Source: Phorcus lineatus (Eukaryota; Mollusca; Gastropoda; Trochida; Trochidae). Taken from it: a DNA stretch of 64,000 nucleotides. The stretch spans positions 34,631,082-34,695,081 of the forward strand of contig OV121090.1 of NCBI GenBank assembly GCA_921293015.1, given 5' to 3'. Below the pieces are notes generated by a model. That model made no database searches, was not told the origin of the DNA, and saw only the letters and a list, made by a program, of their open reading frames with translations. Below, in pieces: positions 12,641 to 24,410 of this stretch (position 1 is the stretch's first letter; every line of letters begins with the position of its first letter). The translations under genes were made by a program, and so were the position numbers.

Positions 12641-13559
12641 ACGAAACTTAAGATGCTGGTAAGAAGTTATATTTGCAATGGGTTGACTGATGTCAAGTGC
12701 ATAAAATCCAAAACCAACACATGTCAAAGGAGCATGTTAATTTGTTTTCTAGCCACGTCTTTGACGTTGAGAAGGAAATGCCAGTTTTCGTTTTAACGAC
12801 ATAGAATGAATAACACCAATACATCCATTATTCGTCGTTAATAGGATGCAAGTCACGTGACTTGTCCGTTGTAACTTCTAAAAGCTTCGACTTATTTGCA
12901 CTTTTTGTTTGTCAGATGTCTAAAGCAGCACTTTGACAAATCGTGACTCATTTGGAAAACATTTTAACTTCGATTCATTAAATTCTATATATGGCCCAAG
13001 CCCAACCGTTTGAAGAATTATTACGTAGAATGAATTATATCATATGATTGTAACCATCGTAATTACACGTGTTGTCGGAACGACCGTTAATGCGTCAGAT
13101 ATCGTTTCAAGAGCATCTATCGGAAATTAAATTAATTTGGAAACATGGATGTTATTCTTGTGGTGTTGTTGTCTCTTATATATCCTGATCGAAGTATCGA
13201 ATATCGAAGTAATTAATCTGTCAAATGTTACATATTATTCATTAAACGTGAGGTAAAAAATTAGAATTAATCTTTACCTATAATATATATCTTACCAACT
13301 ACTAGTTTTTAACCAGCTACACGTGTAAGATGAAACTTTAAGTCTCAAAATGTATCACTGTCAACAGGAATAGAATAATGAAGCAATACAAATGACACTG
13401 ACTTATACGGCACCTGACTTGTATGTAATTATCAGTGATGGATTACGCTATGGATAACACCGACAACCGAGTGAAGTCAGACAAATTCAATGAAAAAGGT
13501 CTTTTCGCTCATAAAGGTAGGAAACAGTTTAAATCACTAGCTTTACCGTAATGAGTAAG

Positions 13560-13960
13560 TAGGTAGTAACACCTGACGTGAGAAACTATATGCACAGAAG
13601 GGGTCATGTTTTTGAAATTTCGACTTCGAGATTAAAACCAACCTAATCCAATTGAGTTTGTGCTAAGGAACACACGTGACTGATTTTTAAAGAAGTTGAT
13701 AACTTTTAAAGGATTTTAAGGAGAAATAAAATGAGTGTTTTCGGAATTTTGACCCCAATTCACTTCAATGGCTTGCCAATACTGTTACAGGTAATTGTGG
13801 GGGTACGATAAACAATTGCCTTAAAGAAGAATGGATCTGCATATCGGTACTGAAAATTCAATTATATACGTTTCTTTTTCGCAACGCTACGATACGTCAA
13901 AGGCATCTCAAATTACATGATATTTGCACTAGTATGTTCAGGTATGTAATAGTATCCATC
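13560..13960. mobile_element. Degenerate relative of the 627-bp TA-flanked MITE
   Basis: Blocks match the interior and right part of 44208-44834: 'ggggtcat.ttttgaaattt', 'atgagtgttttcggaattttgacccc', 'aatggatctgcat', 'tgaaaattcaa.tatacgttt', 'gcaa.gctacgata' and 'catgatatttgcactag'. Clear terminal CAGCTGCAT ends are missing, so the copy looks truncated. Confidence 0.55.
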
Positions 13961-14019
13961 ATCCATGTTGAGGAAATGAATATGGTTTTTCTTTGTTATT
14001 TCAATAACTGGTTTGAATG

Positions 14020-14340
14020 TTGTTTAATAGGTCTCTCCGTGGGTCTATGGAGTTACACCACAAATGTTATCAATGCTGTCATTTTATCAAGAAATACCAA
14101 CTGTTGCTGAAAAATATCATTTGAAAGTTTATTATTTGGTACACTGACAAAATGAAGATATACAGTCGCAATATTGACCGAAAACCTGACAATGACGTTC
14201 GTCCATGAGTCTACCACGTTTTGGTTACTATTCAAAAGCAGACAGAAGGTGATATGGGTAGATGGTGTTGATAGTTTCACACCTGGTATTTATTATAAGT
14301 GGGCAAACATGTTTGGAAACTAGTTAGTGTCATTAAGTTT
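14020..14340. repeat. Relative of the 8014-8496 MITE
   Basis: Shared internal blocks include 'accaactgttgctgaaaaat', 'gacaaaatgaagata.a..gtcgcaat' and 'gttgatagt', matching 8100-8280 and again 58745-58890. The terminal repeats are not clear. Confidence 0.45.
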
Positions 14341-14784
14341 TAAAAAAATGATGCTGTCTTTCTCACACTATCATATATGTTTCCGTCTTACGTTTCCCCT
14401 TTTCTTTTGGATGGTAATATCCCTGGGGTAAATAGCTCAAAAGTTGCTGACAGCACAGCAAACTCAAGACATTATTCACTCACTGCTATCCCAAAATATA
14501 TGGAATTAAGGTTCATTTGCAGGCAAGATATAAGGAAAATGATATATCGAATTACAACTTCATTATTGTGAAATTCAAGACATTCTGGAGTATGTGCTTA
14601 TGTGCTCATCAGATCAGATGAAGGGGACATCAAAATGGGACGAAGAGTAAAAAACCTGCAAAGAATAGTTTGAAAATCTAATTAGAGAAATCAATAAAAT
14701 GAAAATGTGATACAAAGGGATTTGCAGTACAAACATGAGGTAAGAATACGCTTGAGTTGTAAAATAAACAAACGCACGTAGGCT
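14341..14784. other. Gene-less interval
   Basis: A short open frame (14377-14571) has no recognisable features. I see nothing supportable here. Confidence 0.4.
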
Positions 14785-15132
14785 TTTACGAAACCTTGTA
14801 TGTGATTAGACCTGATAATGGAGTAGTGCCTTTAGGTAATCTGGTTATTCTGGATTTTATATTTTTCTGTTCTTCTTTGAAACAATATGAAATTATGCTT
14901 TCGTTTGCGGTCCAGTCTAAAAGACATAGTTTTATTGTACGAAACTTGTATGTGGTTAGACCTAATGGAGGAGTTGCACCTCTATCTCTAACTATGCCTT
15001 CCTGTTGTCTTTTTCCTCGCCCTGTCGACCCCTTTCTCTCTGATCTGTCCAATCTTTTACGGGTGCTCGTCATCCACGTGTTTAATAACTGAAATACCGT
15101 TAAAACGGTAAACCCCAAATCACTCACTCACT
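14785..15132 (+). mobile_element. Retroelement 3' tail with (ACTC)n end
   Basis: The end reads 'catccacgtgtttaataact' then a short stretch and 'aaatcactcactcact'. The same tail is embedded in the element at 62380-63194 (62950-63012) and, reversed, at 48250-48315. A terminal tetranucleotide array after a conserved block is typical of CR1-like LINE or SINE 3' ends. The block holds a diverged internal duplication ('acgaaac.ttgtatgtg.ttag', at 14790 and 14939). Overlapping open frames on both strands are by-products. Confidence 0.5.
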
Positions 15133-16189
15133 TTCGCTACTTTCGTTATTCTAAATGTTATTTTGCTGGTTTTCATGGAAACATTTTGAACTCTTTAATT
15201 GCCCTAATAGAATTATTGCAGATGACATTTTGTAGCATTTGAGACACATGCCACAATTTATGCGAAGATGTTGTAAAGATCTTCATCCCTGGAACGTTCC
15301 ATTAGGACAATCTGTCCTACAATTATCCGTCTCTGTTGAAGGCTAAATCTTCTTCCTCTCAAGAATTTACAGCAAACAGAGCTAAAATCATGTTTTTTCT
15401 GCACAACTGTAGATTGTCATACACGTCTGATAAGTGCTTCTTGAAAAATTATGATGGATTTAAATTCAGTGTATTTTAAGGGGCAGTTGACCGACTACGA
15501 AAATAAATGTTTCCAAATGCAGGTAGCAGTTTTCAAACGAAAATACGATGATCGTTTAAACAGGTTCACTCAGCGTTTTTTTTTTTTGAGAGAGAGAGAG
15601 CGGATTCATGTACGCTGATTTAGCAGGATCTCTATCCCAGGGATAAAGTAAATGCGACAGATGATATATCTATAAGGATAGCACTAGCTATGAAGTATCT
15701 GACATAAATAAACTTAGTGCTCATTCATCTAGCAGGTCAAAATGGAAGGAAGAGCACTAGAGTCACTCATGTCCTCTTCATGTTGACATAACATTAATGT
15801 ATTCATATGGTCAGGGAACGGCAGCCTATTAAGACATGGTTTTAGTCTTAATTTATAAGTGACGTTTTATCCAATTCGAAGGATAAAAGGGATATGCCAC
15901 AGATGACTTGTCCGCTACATTGTTTGATAATCTAGAGAAAAAAACAGACCAAAGATATTAAGCATTTCCATAATTATGCATGTAAATAGTATTTGTATGA
16001 ATAAATAATTATACAATGATGCATAATATAATGTCAGTTATCTCGGCAATGTAAATTTGTCGTCTTAGTCGACTTTCCCGAAACCATATGTACGCGTTCG
16101 TTATTATGATCTATATTTTTATCATTCAACAAGCTCTGCCAAGCAGGCTTTTAATGATGCAAATAGAAAATAATGGTTGCCACTTAGTA
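15133..16189. other. Gene-less AT-rich interval
   Basis: Holds a short T run followed by (GA)n at 15580-15602 and an 'acgctgatttagcagg' scrap at about 15612 related to the 'atcagcgta' repeats. No gene seen. Confidence 0.45.
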
Positions 16190-16986
16190 TAAGAACCACT
16201 TACATCTCTTCAGTTTCCGGATACAATAAGACTTTCCCCAATAATCATTTCTTTCTGCATTATTTGTAGACGCTAGTTATATGTTAACGATTCTCTATTG
16301 CCCCTAACGATATGGTATAAATTGAGGACACTTTAATTCCCTGTCTGTGAACCAGTAGCGTGTCCTAGAAATTGTCTTCAAACATTTTGATTGGGAAAGT
16401 TGTTCGATTTTCTCTTAAAGTAATAACTTAGGAAGCTTGTCTACAAGTGCCCCAACTGACGTAATAATAACATATTGCTATTTGATTCTCTTTAACATTT
16501 TGTAAATCTGTCAGTCGAATATGTCTGTCGTATATATTCAATCAATACCGTGTATTCATGAAAAATTGTTATGGAAGTTTTAAGGTTATGTTCTCACACG
16601 AAAACGAAGACCCCTTACAGAATATATTTCCACAGTAGCAACAGAACGACGATTATAATATACTTTGCAAGAGTGTCACAGTTACGTAATTTAGGAGAAA
16701 ATGGAACAGATATTAAGAAACAATCTATTGCTGAATTACAAGATGTCATTGTCTATTTTAAAGGGTCTAGGTGATTTTACGCAAAGAAGGAAATATTATA
16801 GCTACATAATTTTAATTGTATCTGAAATTGTTCTGCAAACCAATTATGCAGAACGTAAACGAAATGGGACATTCAGTCTTGCAGCTATAGTCATCATCTT
16901 GTTCAGTCTATGAAGAATTGTTTGGCAATCATTCGTGTTCTTAGGGGTAACACCACATACTTAGTTTCCTTTTTTTGTCTTCTCTG

Positions 16987-17456
16987 CCTCAGTGTGACAG
17001 CCAGTTTGTGTCTATTCCTCAATGTCACAATCAGTGTATGTCAATGCCTCATTGTGACAGTCAGTGTGTGTCTATGCCACAGTGTGACAGTCAGTGTGTG
17101 TCTATGCTACAGTGTGACAGTCAGTGTGTGTCTATGCTACAGTGTGACAGTCAGTGTGTGTCTATGCTACAGTGTGACAGTCAGTGTGTGTATATGTTAC
17201 AGTGTGACAGTCAGTGTGTGTATATGCTACAGTGTGACAGTCCGTGTGTGTATATGCTACAGTGTGACAGTCAGTGTGTGTCCATGCTACAGTGTGACAT
17301 TTAGAGTGTGTCTATGCCTCAGTGTGACAGTCAGTGTGTGTCCATGCTACAGTGTGACATTTAGAGTGTGTCTATGCCTCAGTGTGACATTCAGTGTGTG
17401 TCTATGCTACAGTGTGACAGTCAGTGTGTGTCTATGCTACAGTGTGAGTCAGTGTG
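16987..17456. repeat. 30-bp minisatellite, about 15 copies
   Basis: Tandem units with the consensus cagtgtgtgtctatgctac followed by agtgtgacagt. Because 30 is a multiple of three, several frames stay open (196- and 109-codon ORFs of cysteine/serine/valine-rich repeats). They have no support as genes. The duplicate segment at 59 kb has no such array, so the array arose or expanded after the duplication. Confidence 0.9.
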
Positions 17457-18881
17457 TGTCGACATTCACTTGTACTGCGAGAACATTCCTGTTTCACTAA
17501 AATCATCTCTTCCCAAGCCAAAGAATTTAATAACGATTGTTTCCTAGCCAATAAAATCGTATCGTTTTACATGCATATTACTACAGTCGTTGAAAAACAG
17601 GATTAACAATACTTAAATGTGTATGTCATTATGCAAATAACATCATATCAGTTTTGTCACTAATTGCTGAAATATTTCCCAAGCGGCGCTAAAATGTAAC
17701 TCACTCACACAAATACCTCTCAGATTTTCATTTGAAGATTTATATGTTATGATATGTTTGGTTTCTTATTTTATCTTTTTCGTCCAGCTAGTATTAGATT
17801 TGAAAAATCCAATTATATATACCTGCTTCCAAGCTCTGGCCACAAGGGCAAGTCGAGTTTGATCCTCCTACTCTAATGTCAGTCGGTTGTCGCAAATATT
17901 TCCTTTCTAGGAACAACTATAATATGGGATTTGCTAACGAAGTGGTAAGAAGCTAACGCTTTTAGTGTATAATATGCGGTGAAATGTCTCACTTTATCAA
18001 AGAAATTAATTGCGTAATCGGAAAATATATAAAACACATGTTATCAGACTCGTATTGAGAAAGTACTGGCATTATCCAACAATGATCTGATCTAAGGATA
18101 TGTCAATGGCGTCAGGTTGCTGGTGAGACCGACTCTTAATACAGCAGAAACCCTATTTATATTTGAGAATGCCTGATGTCAGTCAGGTTAATTAGCTTAT
18201 ATGTGTAAACGTTACTACCAGAGTGCACTATGTCGTTAAAAAAACGTCATAACATATTTGAAAAGCTGTTAGCTACAGTTATTCATGTTGAACTGAAAAG
18301 GTACATTCTTTAAGGTTCATCAATTCCTGTATGTCAAGTAATTCAGTTCATTAAATCGATAAATTCTGACATCGCTTTCATTTACTTACTGACATTTTCA
18401 TCCACAGCTGTTGTTTTGATTTTTTTTAGATCTGATGTGTCAAATAGTTAATGATCAAATGACCAAAATGTCCATGCCGTCTGTACAACGTCAAAACAAA
18501 AGATATGAAGCATAGTTTTGGAAAGTTGCAAGAATTAAACAGCACTTTTGATACTATTATACACTCGTGTTATCTTATCAGACTCATCTGTTTCTGTAGA
18601 GTGATCCATGATATAGAAACTGTTATCCTCACACAGAAGATCTTAACATATTGGAAGACACTGATTCTGAGGGTCTGTTACATTGAGGCGTCTATAAGGA
18701 TAGCGAGGTTGGTTCGATACGAAAACCGTAACAGTGAGTCAAGGATTCTTTCCGTCCATAGCAGAAGTAGCGTTAACGATTGTGACTGGTGCTTCCTTAA
18801 ATTTATTTTAACAAATATCCTGAGTCCTGTTCTGTTTCTCACATTCAAAGCTCTTTTAGTTTTTCATGGACAGTTATTCTA

Positions 18882-19509
18882 CAGCTGCATACTGAAAGTT
18901 TGTTCACATACCTGTGTTTCCTAGTGCAAATATCGTGTAATTTGGGATGTCTTTGAGGCATCGTGGTATCGGAAAAAGAAACGGATAATTTTGAATTTTC
19001 GATAAAGAACTGAAGATCCATTGCATTTTGATACAATCGTATGTCATACCCAACAGTTAACCATAACAGTTGTGGCAGGTCACTGAAATGAACAGCGGTC
19101 AAAATTTCGAAAAACACTATTTTTTATTTCCCCTACAAAATCCTTTACTTGTGATCAACAGCTCTAAAAGCATGTCATGTCTGTTCGGTTGCAATTAGTC
19201 AGTGTACCTCTGCGGATTTCTTTCTTAAACAGTCCATTTGGAATATCTTAATCAAAATTCATGGACATCAGAATTTCGAAAATATGTCCCCTTTTGTTTA
19301 TTTCATCAAATAAAAATTCTATTTTTTGCTGGATAGACCAGACAAAATTTCAAAATAAGTTCAAGAATGGCTTTTTTCCCACATGTACATTGGATGATTC
19401 TTTGGCATTTTTGCAGAAGTTATTTTATAGAAGTCAAAACTAAACCCAAATGACATGATATATGCACTAAGATAGTGTGATAAATGACCAAACTTTCGGT
19501 ATGCAGCTG
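18882..19509. mobile_element. 628-bp MITE with TA target duplication (Tc1/mariner type)
   Basis: Ends are CAGCTGCATACtgAAAGTTTG and CAAACTTTCGGTATGCAGCTG (inverted), flanked by TA at 18880-18881 and 19510-19511. The duplicate locus at about 60.99 kb preserves the uninterrupted site (cagttattctaatgaaatatt), which confirms the boundaries. A same-length copy is at 44208-44834 and a degenerate one at 13.56-13.96 kb. Non-coding. Confidence 0.9.
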
Positions 19510-20067
19510 TAATGAAATATTAATAAGGGAGCTCTTGCTTTGTGGTAGAAGATATTCGTAAAAAATCTCAAGTTTGAATAATTGAATAAATGATGGTCGG
19601 GGTTATGCGGCGATTGAAACATATTTAATAATTCTAATACAAATCTCAGCAGAATATATAATTTAAGCGTTGAGCTATTAAAATCTCTCGTCACAAACAT
19701 TACTCAAGTCATATCTTCAAAGCATCGTAATATGTAAGATTTGTTATTGGAATTACTGAATTCTGTCTTAAGGAAACATTTCGCATTGCAGAAGTTGTCA
19801 TGATCTATCATCATATTGTGAATCAACTTTTTGGAATACTGAAAACTTTATTTCGTTTCTGGGTAGAGTTTCACTTTCACTTTATTTATGTTGCTTTCTA
19901 TATATCTATAGACACAATCTTATGTCTAAATTATTAGACTTCTTCATTTTTAAACATCGTTTACAAAACCTTAATTAAATTTTTACGCTAACAGTCAGTC
20001 ACATATCCGTAGTGCCGCTATTGCTAGATGCGAGTAATCTAAATGATAATGATAATCTAAATCATAC

Positions 20068-20189
20068 ATGTATATAGAGGAATACGAGACATTAGGCCCG
20101 AAAAATATCAGAATATCGCTGGATGAGGAGCGCTGCGATTCAAATACGCTGATGTTTTACGATGGTCATAAATACGTTTTTAAGGTAAG
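20068..20189 (+). other. Exon-like open segment with a splice donor
   Basis: An ATG at 20068 opens a 41-codon frame ending in ...FYDGHKYVFK, directly followed by a consensus donor (AAG|GTAAGT at about 20187). The 'YDGHKYVFK' end is faintly like the beginning of a FLYWCH zinc finger, whose remaining Cys/His part would have to lie in a downstream exon. I did not find one. 'aaatacgctgatgt' inside it also matches a dispersed repeat, so chance or repeat origin is quite possible. Confidence 0.2.
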
Positions 20190-21215
20190 TAGATGTGGCT
20201 TTTGGGTTCTTTTCTCGTTTCTTTTCTTAAGTCCTTTCCTTCCTCATATCGGTTGACGGTATGGCCAAGGAAGTGAAATAACATAGAAAACATAATTGCC
20301 TTAACATGATGCACATGCGTAAACATTGTTCTTAAAGAGGACACTTTTAATTTGAAAAGTGATATCACTTATATCATATTGAGTTAATTATATACTTTGG
20401 TAGCTGAAAATGTGGTGAATCACGTCTTGAATGTTTCACTTGAGGCTCCTTGCGTTGTCATACAATTGTCAAAAATCATCATGTTCATCGTAGCAATGAC
20501 GTCATATAATTTTGAACGTGACGTCATCCATGTGATTTTTAAACTCCAGTGACATGACACTTTTCTCAAATGAGATAAGATAAATAATGAGTTTTAAAAT
20601 TTCATAGCATGATGAATGACAACTTTTCTTTATATATGTTCGACATAAATTCTGTGATTGATGCATTATTTTCTAGTGTGTGATAGTTGTTTACAATGAA
20701 TATTAAAATATATACTTATCTTCACCGTCTCCCGATATTGCTTTTTGAATGCATATTGTATGCCCTTATTGCAAAGTAACGCACATCTTCCATACTGACA
20801 GACAGGCAATATTGATCTTTTAAATACGAAATAACTTTAGTTAACAAAGACATTAAATGGATACGGTTTATGTCGCATTACGAAAAGAGGTCTTCAACTG
20901 AAGCCGTTTGGGTTTGTTTTACCACAAACATCTTGCATTGTTAGAAACATCTTCACTTTGTAAATGATAATAAAGGACGTGTTATGACATCAGAGTTTTT
21001 AATCATTTTATGGTTTGAAAAAGGTCTAACATGGCAGTTATTCATAAGTGCATAAGACCTTAGAAATAGTTGTTGCTTAAGATGAATCACTTAAATAACC
21101 AATGAAAAAGGCATAGATATATTTTCATATGATAATTTGACAATATTGGTTCCTTAACTGACTAGACATAATGCCTACAATAACGCCACCAATTTCTGTT
21201 TTTTTTTAAAACTTA
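20190..21215. other. Gene-less interval
   Basis: AT-rich DNA with no supportable gene; contains the two TGACGTCA palindromes listed below. Confidence 0.45.
20497..20526. promoter_or_regulatory. Two TGACGTCA (CRE-like) palindromes
   Basis: Perfect 8-bp TGACGTCA at 20497-20504 and again at 20519-20526, 22 bp apart start to start, about two helical turns. This octamer is the consensus site of CREB/ATF bZIP factors. No promoter or gene is evident beside them, so function is unproven. Confidence 0.3.
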
Positions 21216-21411
21216 CCCCCCGCCCCCCCTTTTTTTGTTTTTTTGTTTCTTTGTTTTTCTCCTCTCTTTTACTTTTCTATATTTGTTGAAAATAAGTTCC
21301 CATGTATTACTTTCTACTCTTATGAAATTGACATTCCTGCTACAACACCAGACCATGACCTCACAAGCATATTGATATTTATTCTGCCAAATATGAAATT
21401 TTATTTTTACA

Positions 21412-22329
21412 ATGAATAACATCAAAAAAGTAAAACTTATCTCAGCCAAGTGTAGAGGACTTGCAAACAAATCCAAAAGAAAAGAACTAATGCATTTATA
21501 TAAAAAAAAATCATACTCAATAATGTGCTTACAAGATATCCACATAGATGAATCTGCCTGTAACACTATGAGAAATGAATGGGGCTTGCAGTCTATAATT
21601 GCTCCTTTTAAATCTAATTCTAGAGGAGTAGCTATACTCTTTAACAACAACATTGACACAATAATACATAGAGCCATAATTAATGAAAAGGGAAACTATA
21701 TTATTGTGGACATTACAGTAGAGGATAAAAGAATGACACTGACAAATCGTTATGGTCCTAATAATGATGATTCCCAATTTTATGTTGAACTTTTTGATAA
21801 TATCTTAAAATTTGATAATGAATCATTAGTTATAGTACTAAGGAACCTTGTACTTGATCCCACTATTGATCTAGAGAATTACAAACATGTAAACAATCCC
21901 AAATCAAGAGAGACTGTTTTAGAATTTATTGAAACTTATAATCTTATTGACATATGGAGAAATTTAAATGATAAATCAAGAAAATATACCTGGTGGAAAA
22001 AGAATCCAAGACAACAAGCTAGACTTGACTTCTTTATTGTATCTGATGACATATTTGATATAACCTTGGACACTGATATTTTACCAGGATATAAAAGTGA
22101 TCACTCAACAATAATATTAACCTTTTCAAATAGCTTAAATCAAGATAGAGGAAACGGATATTGGAAATTTAACAACTCTTTACTACTAAACCCCGAATAT
22201 GGGAATTTAGTTAGAAATACATTAACGAGACTATTCAGGAATATGCTTCAGAAAAGATTGATGACTTTGAAAACCTTGAAGATATTGACCTTACAATATC
22301 TAATTCTTTATTCCTTGAAACTTTATTGA
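21412..22329 (+). pseudogene. LINE AP-endonuclease domain (broken)
   Basis: About 270 residues match the apurinic-type endonuclease that nicks the target for LINE integration. Landmarks in order: CRGL near residue 14, CLQDIH near 39 (usual QETH, so glutamate became aspartate), SRGVAILF near 70, YGPN near 113, RLDFFIVS near 205 and a terminal SDHS near 231. The block that should read G-D-F-N before 'LVLDP' reads V-L-R-N, so a catalytic Asp-Asn is lost. The frame ends by a frameshift shortly before 22329. Catalytic inactivity is inferred from these replacements. Confidence 0.85.
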
Positions 22330-22817
22330 TGAAAATCCGTGGAAAGACTATATATTTTGCATCTTACATAAAGAAATGTAAAACAAAACAAACAGAAGAA
22401 CTTGAAAAAAGAATTAAACATGTCGAAGATGATATTAGAAGAGACTTTCAAAATATAAATGAGGAATTGCTCTCTGAACTATCAAAACATAAAAAACAAT
22501 TAGAAGAAATAAAACAAGAAGAAATTAAAGGTATACAAATCCGAAATCGAATCCAATGGTATGAATAGGGAGAAAAACCATCCAAATATTTTCGTAACTT
22601 GGAAAATAGAAACTTTTCCAAAAAAATCTATTAATAAATTAATAACTAAGGAAAAAACTGAAATCACAGACAGTAAATCAATACTTAAAGAAGTTAACCA
22701 TTTTTATGAAAACCTATATGCTTCGCATGACAAAGATAGGGTAAAAGACTGTTTAAAAGATATTGAAACCCCAACTTTGCACAAAACTCTAAAAGAAAAT
22801 CTTGAAAAAAAATCAGT
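22330..22817 (+). pseudogene. LINE linker between endonuclease and RT (broken)
   Basis: Charged, lysine/glutamate-rich, probably coiled-coil sequence spread over two frames. A stop (TAG at 22566-22568) falls inside the family motif W-x-E-x-G-E-K-P-S-K-Y-F: the residues GEKPSKYF can be read directly after it. Frameshifts follow at A-runs near 22620 and near 22805, the latter linking to the RT frame. Confidence 0.8.
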
Positions 22818-24410
22818 ATGGAAGAAATCAGCAAAAATGTTTATAAAATGAAAAATAGCAAAAGCCCAGGAATTGATGGCTTTCCCATAGACTTCTTTAA
22901 GTTCTTTTGGAAAGATTTAAAAGTTTGGATTTATAAATTTGTTAATGATGTATCAAATAAGAATGACATGTCCCTAAGTATGAAGAGAGGTGTAATCACT
23001 TGCATACCAAAAGCTAATAAAGACAGAACATTACTAAAGAATTGGAGGCCTATCACACTACTTAATGCAGTTTATAAAATTATCAGCTCATGTATAGCAA
23101 ATAGATTGAAGACTACATTGGATGAATTAATTCACTCTAACCAAACCGGTTTTATACCGGGCATAACAATTAGTGAAAACACAAGACTTTTATATGACAT
23201 CATTTTTGAAGCCAAAAAACAAAACATTTCTGGTCTCTTAATCTTGATTGATTTTGAAAAAGCATTTGATTCTGTTTCTAAAGATTTCATTAATGAAGTT
23301 TTACAAAAATTTGACTTTGGTCCTGAAATGATTAAATGGATTAATATTTTGACTTATGACACTACCTCATGTGTTATTCAACATGGCCACTTATCTGAAT
23401 TTTTTCAGAATGAAAGGGGCTGTAGACAAGGTGACCCCTTGTCGCCCTATCTTTTTCTACTTGTTGCTGAGATTCTTGGTTGTATGATTAGAAATAATGA
23501 CAAAATCAAAGGTATTACTATTAATGGTACTGAATATAAGCTTGATCAATATGCGGATGACACAGAATTATTTCTTGATGGGACTGAAGACAGCTTGTAT
23601 GCTGCTATTGACACAATTAATACTTTCTACAAAATGTCTGGTTTGAAAATTAATTTGGATAAATCAAAAGCAATTTGGATTGGAGCAAAAGCTAAATCTA
23701 TTGATAAAATATGTAAAGATCTCAATATCGAGTGGACAACGGGTGAATTTAGTGTACTTGGTATTACATTTACCCCTGATCTTGATAACCTGTGGGTGAT
23801 AAACACCCGAAAGAGACTGGAAGAAATAAATAGACTTTTATCTTCATGGAGGAAAAGAAATGTAACTCTTATTGGTAAAATTACAGTGATAAAAACTTTA
23901 GCAATTTCTAAATTAGTTCATATCTTTAACTCTTTGCCTAACCCCCCTGTTGAATTTATTACAGACCTTGAGAAAATATTTTTTAAATTCATATGGAACG
24001 ATAAAAATGATAAAATTAAAAGAAATGTTCTGAAAAACAAATATGAGGATGGGGGTTTGAGAATGATTGACACAAACAGGTTCATAGATGCTTTGAAATT
24101 ATCCACCTTAAGGTTATATCTGAAAAAAACTGTTAAAGATAACCCCTGTCAAATACCTTTTGATGATATTTTTAATTTTGGAGCTAACTCTGATATATAT
24201 TTGAAGATAGAAAATCCTTTTTGGCAAGATGTATTCAAGGCTTGGAAGGTATTCCAAAAAAAACATTATGTTGATCCTAATACTTTAGATGATATTTTAC
24301 CCCAACCGCTTTGGTTTAATCACAATTTTAAAAATACATTTCATTTTGTAAAAGATTGGGCAAATAAAGGAATAATGACTATCCATGACATATGTGATAA
24401 AAACGGTTAA
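22818..24410 (+). pseudogene. LINE reverse transcriptase domain
   Basis: A 530-codon uninterrupted stretch with the hallmarks of non-LTR reverse transcriptase: KSPGIDGFP near residue 15, NWRPITLLN near 75, the first catalytic aspartate in IDFEKAFDSV near 142-151, GCRQGDPLSP near 200-209, the catalytic YADD near 245-248, and LKINLDKSKA plus LGITF (primer grip) beyond. Both catalytic motifs are intact, so this is the best preserved part. The frame ends at a TAA (24408-24410) that is a nonsense change, because homologous sequence continues in the same frame. Confidence 0.9.

Larger units (their letters stand above)
16190..19735. repeat. Diverged duplicate of 59080-61790 (copy B1)
   Basis: Collinear same-orientation matches run through the segment: 'aagactttccccaataatcatttc', 'ttctattgcccctaa', 'gaaagttgttcga.ttt', 'caagcggcgct', 'tcggttgtcgca.atatttcctt', 'gaaatgtc.cac..tatcaa', 'gtaaacgttact.ccagagtgcac', 'caacgtcaaaacaaaagata', 'ttttcatggacagttattcta' and 'tttgaataattgaataaatg'. 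The copies differ by a MITE in each (18882-19509 here, 61101-61625 there) and by the minisatellite at 17 kb, which the other copy lacks. No conserved open frame survives between them, so the duplicated DNA is probably non-coding. Confidence 0.8.

Noticed and set aside
16910-17500. A 196-codon ORF and an overlapping 109-codon ORF with repeated Ser/Val/Cys motifs
   Set aside because: They are read-through of a 30-bp minisatellite whose unit length is a multiple of three; the duplicate locus at 59 kb lacks the array.
21213-21777. Minus-strand ORFs over the LINE endonuclease
   Set aside because: Antisense shadows; the plus frame carries all endonuclease motifs.
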